Assembly (NCBI GenBank): GCA_002434335.1
Contig: DJJW01000043.1
Span: forward strand, 127,336-135,061
Source of the DNA: Lachnoclostridium sp. UBA6558
GTDB taxonomy: Bacteria; Bacillota; Clostridia; Lachnospirales; Lachnospiraceae
DNA length: 7,726 bases
Direction: 5' to 3'
Shown here: piece after piece, positions 5,590 to 7,726 of the stretch
How the letters are laid out: each line of letters opens with the position of its first letter
Numbering within the stretch: position 1 is the first letter of the stretch
Notes under the pieces: generated by a model
What the model was told of the DNA's origin: nothing
Seen by the model: only the letters and a program-made list of their open reading frames with translations
Database searches by the model: none
Translations under genes and position numbers: made by a program

Positions 5590-6513
5590 TTATCTTCTTA
5601 ATTTATTAAGAAGTTCTTCATAATAAGCAGGAAGAGGGGCTTCAAATTCTACATATGCTCCAGTTGTAGGATGTATAAATCCCAAAACCCGAGCGTGTAA
5701 AGCCTGCCCTTCCAGGCTGAAATTACTTTTATTATTGCTGTATAGTTCATCTCCAAGCAACGGATGGCCAATACTGGCCATATGAACTCTTATCTGGTGT
5801 GTTCTGCCTGTTTCCAGGGTACATTCTATATGTGCATACCGTCCTCCTAAATTCTCGAGGAGCTGGTAATGTGTAACTGCATGTTTACCGTTTTTGTGAT
5901 TGACAGCCATCTTTTTTCTATCTACAGGATGACGTCCGATTGGAGCTTCTACAGTCCCTGTAAGCTCTTTAAAGGGCTGAAAGACAACTGCATTGTATTT
6001 TCTGGTTATGGAGTGCACTTTAAGCTGTTCAGCTATGCATTGGTGCGCTTTATCATTTTTACAGGCAACCAGAACGCCTGTTGTATTCATATCAATGCGG
6101 TGAACGATTCCGGGACGTAATATGCCGTTAATGCCGGAGAGCTCATCTTTGCAATGATACAGCAAAGCATTTACCAAAGTATTCGAATAATGACCGGCTG
6201 CAGGATGTACTACCATACCTTTTCTTTTATTGATTATTATGATATCTTTATCTTCATACACTATATCTAAAGGTATATTCTCCGGTTTTAGATCTAAATC
6301 CACCGGAGGCGGAAGTATCAATTTAATCATATCTCCGCCATTCACTTTGTAGTTTGCTTTAACTGTGTTCTCATTGACTTTTACCCTGCCTTCTGCTATA
6401 AGCTTTTGCAGATAGGAACGAGTCAAATCCTCCTGAGCTTCTGCAAGATATCGGTCAATTCTCAGACCGCCTTCCTCCTGCTCCACAAAGAAGTCCAGTA
6501 TTTCATCATTCAT
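5590..6513 (-). CDS. rluD: RluA/RluD-family 23S rRNA pseudouridine synthase
   Basis: Isomerises uridine to pseudouridine in structured RNA, most likely in 23S rRNA of the large ribosomal subunit. It has 307 residues, normal for the family. An N-terminal S4 RNA-binding domain spans about 17-64 (RIDRYLAE...SYLQKLIAEGRVKVN). The catalytic domain carries the signature GIVHRIDMNTTG (136-147) with catalytic Asp141, followed by GRTHQIRVHMASIGHPLLGD (236-255). The HRID variant of HRLD is conservative. The RluD name is by family and neighbourhood; the exact target uridines cannot be read from sequence. The start ATG at 6513 has only a weak GTGG-like site 6 nt upstream. It lies 113 nt after lspA, a common Firmicutes neighbour, and 20 nt before the ATPase gene. 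Confidence 0.93.
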   Translation of the reverse strand: MNDEILDFFVEQEEGGLRIDRYLAEAQEDLTRSYLQKLIAEGRVKVNENTVKANYKVNGGDMIKLILPPPVDLDLKPENIPLDIVYEDKDIIIINKRKGMVVHPAAGHYSNTLVNALLYHCKDELSGINGILRPGIVHRIDMNTTGVLVACKNDKAHQCIAEQLKVHSITRKYNAVVFQPFKELTGTVEAPIGRHPVDRKKMAVNHKNGKHAVTHYQLLENLGGRYAHIECTLETGRTHQIRVHMASIGHPLLGDELYSNNKSNFSLEGQALHARVLGFIHPTTGAYVEFEAPLPAYYEELLNKLRR

Positions 6514-6626
6514 GGGATTCCACTTTCTTATTTCTACTTAATATGTTTGACACTTATATCATAGTTCAACTCATATACTACCGCAGACTTTTTTGCAGTT
6601 TACATATGATAAGCTTAATATACTTG
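6514..6626 (-). other. lspA-rluD spacer, no firm element
   Basis: This 113-nt gap interrupts an otherwise tight gene run. On the minus strand a TTGAAC could serve as a -35, but no good -10 follows at the right distance. No stem with a T-run is visible, so read-through from lspA into rluD is likely. Confidence 0.3.
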
Positions 6627-7217
6627 TTATTTAATCTGATGCTCTTCTTTCTCATCGTTCTGAGAATCTCCGGTACTGTCATTAACCGCATCCTGATCGT
6701 CAGCATCACTGCCGGCTGAAGTAACTGCTTTCGTACTTTTAAAGGTAAGAAAAGCAAAATCTTCATCCTTATAATAGAATAGTCCCAGAAGCACCAACAG
6801 GACAGAGGATATGGTTATATAACAATCCGCTATATTGAAGATAGGGAAATCAATGAGTTCAAAGTATAAGAAATCCACTACATAACCTTTTAGGATTCGA
6901 TCCAACAGATTTCCAACTGCTCCTGCACAAATAAATAGAAGGATTATATGAAGAGCATTATATCTTTTTTCATTGGGTATTTTTATATAAATAAATACCA
7001 TAAAACTCAACAGGATTACAGCCATAATTACCAGAAAAATTGTTCGTCCGCTTAATATGCCCCAAACTGCACCATCATTTTCATGATAGGTAAACTGAAA
7101 AACTTTAGGTATTAAGATAAATGGTTTATCCTGCAGGTTCTGAACTACCAGGTATTTTGTGAACTGGTCGAATCCGATCAGCAGGATAAGATAGAATAGA
7201 TGTCTTAATTTTCGCAT
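6627..7217 (-). CDS. lspA: Lipoprotein signal peptidase (signal peptidase II) with an acidic C-terminal tail
   Basis: An integral membrane aspartic protease that cleaves the signal peptide from prolipoproteins after Lgt has lipidated the lipobox cysteine. Four membrane segments are visible at about 7-26, 60-80, 88-105 and 132-149. Conserved motifs are DQFTK (17-21), NDGAVWGIL (47-55), GNLLDRI with catalytic Asp106, and FNIADCYIT with catalytic Asp131. All catalytic residues are intact. The total of 196 residues exceeds the usual 150-170. The excess is a tail from about 150 to 196 rich in Asp, Glu, Ser, Asn and Gln, predicted to be cytosolic and disordered. The ATG at 7217 has GGAGG 4 nt upstream and lies inside the end of aroB (13-nt overlap), indicating translational coupling. 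Confidence 0.95.
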   Translation of the reverse strand: MRKLRHLFYLILLIGFDQFTKYLVVQNLQDKPFILIPKVFQFTYHENDGAVWGILSGRTIFLVIMAVILLSFMVFIYIKIPNEKRYNALHIILLFICAGAVGNLLDRILKGYVVDFLYFELIDFPIFNIADCYITISSVLLVLLGLFYYKDEDFAFLTFKSTKAVTSAGSDADDQDAVNDSTGDSQNDEKEEHQIK

Positions 7218-7726
7218 ATAGCCTCCGATAAATTTGTTTTTTTCATACAGTTCACAGCCTCCAGAATATCCTCTCTGCTTACCGTAGTATCAATCACTGC
7301 ATTTCCTTTTTCTTTTAACAGAATAAATTTGATAAGATTTCCATCTACTTTCTTATCATGAAAGCATACTCTTAAAAATTCTTCAGAAGGAATATCCGTA
7401 TCCGTTAAGTTAACCGGCAAATAAAATGATATTAAAGTTTCTGTAATTTCTGTTACATCGTCTTTGTTAAGATAACCATGTACCTGAGAAAGGTAAGCTG
7501 CCGCAACCATACCAATGGATACACATTCTCCATGCAGTAACTTAAACTCCATTAATCTTTCGACGGAATGTCCCAGTGTATGACCGAAATTCAACAATGC
7601 TCTGATACCTTTTTCTTTAGGATCGATTTCGACTACCTCTTGTTTGATTTCACAGGATCGCAGTACCATTTCTTTTAAGGCCTGGGGATCTCTTCTTAAG
7701 ATAGTGTCCCTGTTACCCTTAAGCCA
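7205..7726 (-). CDS. aroB: 3-dehydroquinate synthase, C-terminal part (cut by window edge)
   Basis: Converts 3-deoxy-D-arabino-heptulosonate 7-phosphate to 3-dehydroquinate, the second step of the shikimate pathway to chorismate, using NAD and a divalent metal. The frame is open from the stop at 7205 to the right edge (173 residues visible), so the start lies outside the window. The ATG at 7669 is an internal methionine, because family sequence continues upstream of it in frame. Visible hallmarks are KEKGIRALLNFGHTLGHS (residues 37-54 of the visible part), with the metal-binding histidine region, and LLHGECVSIGM (63-73), with the second histidine ligand. Also visible is the family-typical CEIKQEVVEID region (25-35). 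It overlaps lspA by 13 nt and heads the visible gene run. Nothing suggests damage. Confidence 0.93.
   Translation of the reverse strand, partial: WLKGNRDTILRRDPQALKEMVLRSCEIKQEVVEIDPKEKGIRALLNFGHTLGHSVERLMEFKLLHGECVSIGMVAAAYLSQVHGYLNKDDVTEITETLISFYLPVNLTDTDIPSEEFLRVCFHDKKVDGNLIKFILLKEKGNAVIDTTVSREDILEAVNCMKKTNLSEAICEN

Noticed and set aside
5869..6120. Plus-strand open frame opposite rluD
   Set aside because: It is antisense to the catalytic core of RluD and has no domain of its own.
6578..6766. Minus-strand 62-codon frame overlapping the end of lspA
   Set aside because: It is a shifted reading of the low-complexity tail of lspA, rich in basic and hydrophobic residues by frame effect, with no ribosome site.

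Overview
The window reads as chromosomal DNA from a low-GC Gram-positive anaerobe, most likely a clostridium of the Lachnospiraceae type. This is inferred from AT-rich codon use, AGGAG-type ribosome binding sites, a streptococcal/clostridial-style GapN, and an aroB-lspA-rluD gene order. No database search was possible, so the taxonomy is an inference. I found no tRNA, rRNA, CRISPR array or intact insertion sequence.

Layout. Positions 1-512 are an AT-rich non-coding leader. It has an imperfect 70-nt inverted repeat at the left edge and a candidate promoter with two short palindromes near 382-426. The only plus-strand gene (513-1724) encodes an AlaX-L-type alanyl-tRNA editing hydrolase. It converges on gapN (minus, 1902-3287), and the two share a long, probably bidirectional hairpin terminator at 1751-1822. 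Upstream of gapN lies a small BlaI/MecI/CopY-family repressor gene (minus, 3414-3779) with no BlaR1-type sensor beside it. The 126-nt gap between them holds a near-perfect Fur-type box and a second, abutting palindrome. A TACA-N2-TGTA operator sits upstream of the repressor gene, as expected for autoregulation in that family.

The right half is a minus-strand gene run: aroB (cut by the window edge), lspA (overlapping aroB by 13 nt), rluD, then a DUF4143-type AAA+ ATPase 20 nt after rluD. A short unassigned open frame starts 4 nt after the ATPase stop. The first three are housekeeping genes: chorismate synthesis, lipoprotein maturation and rRNA pseudouridylation. The ATPase is the odd member, since its Walker B glutamate and its C-terminal nuclease-like motif both look degenerate.

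I see no convincing new multi-gene system. The most interesting signals are regulatory: GapN apparently under combined metal/redox-type and BlaI-family control. Next come the unusual ATPase, the unexplained overlapping open frames at 3960-4248, and the structured element at the left edge.
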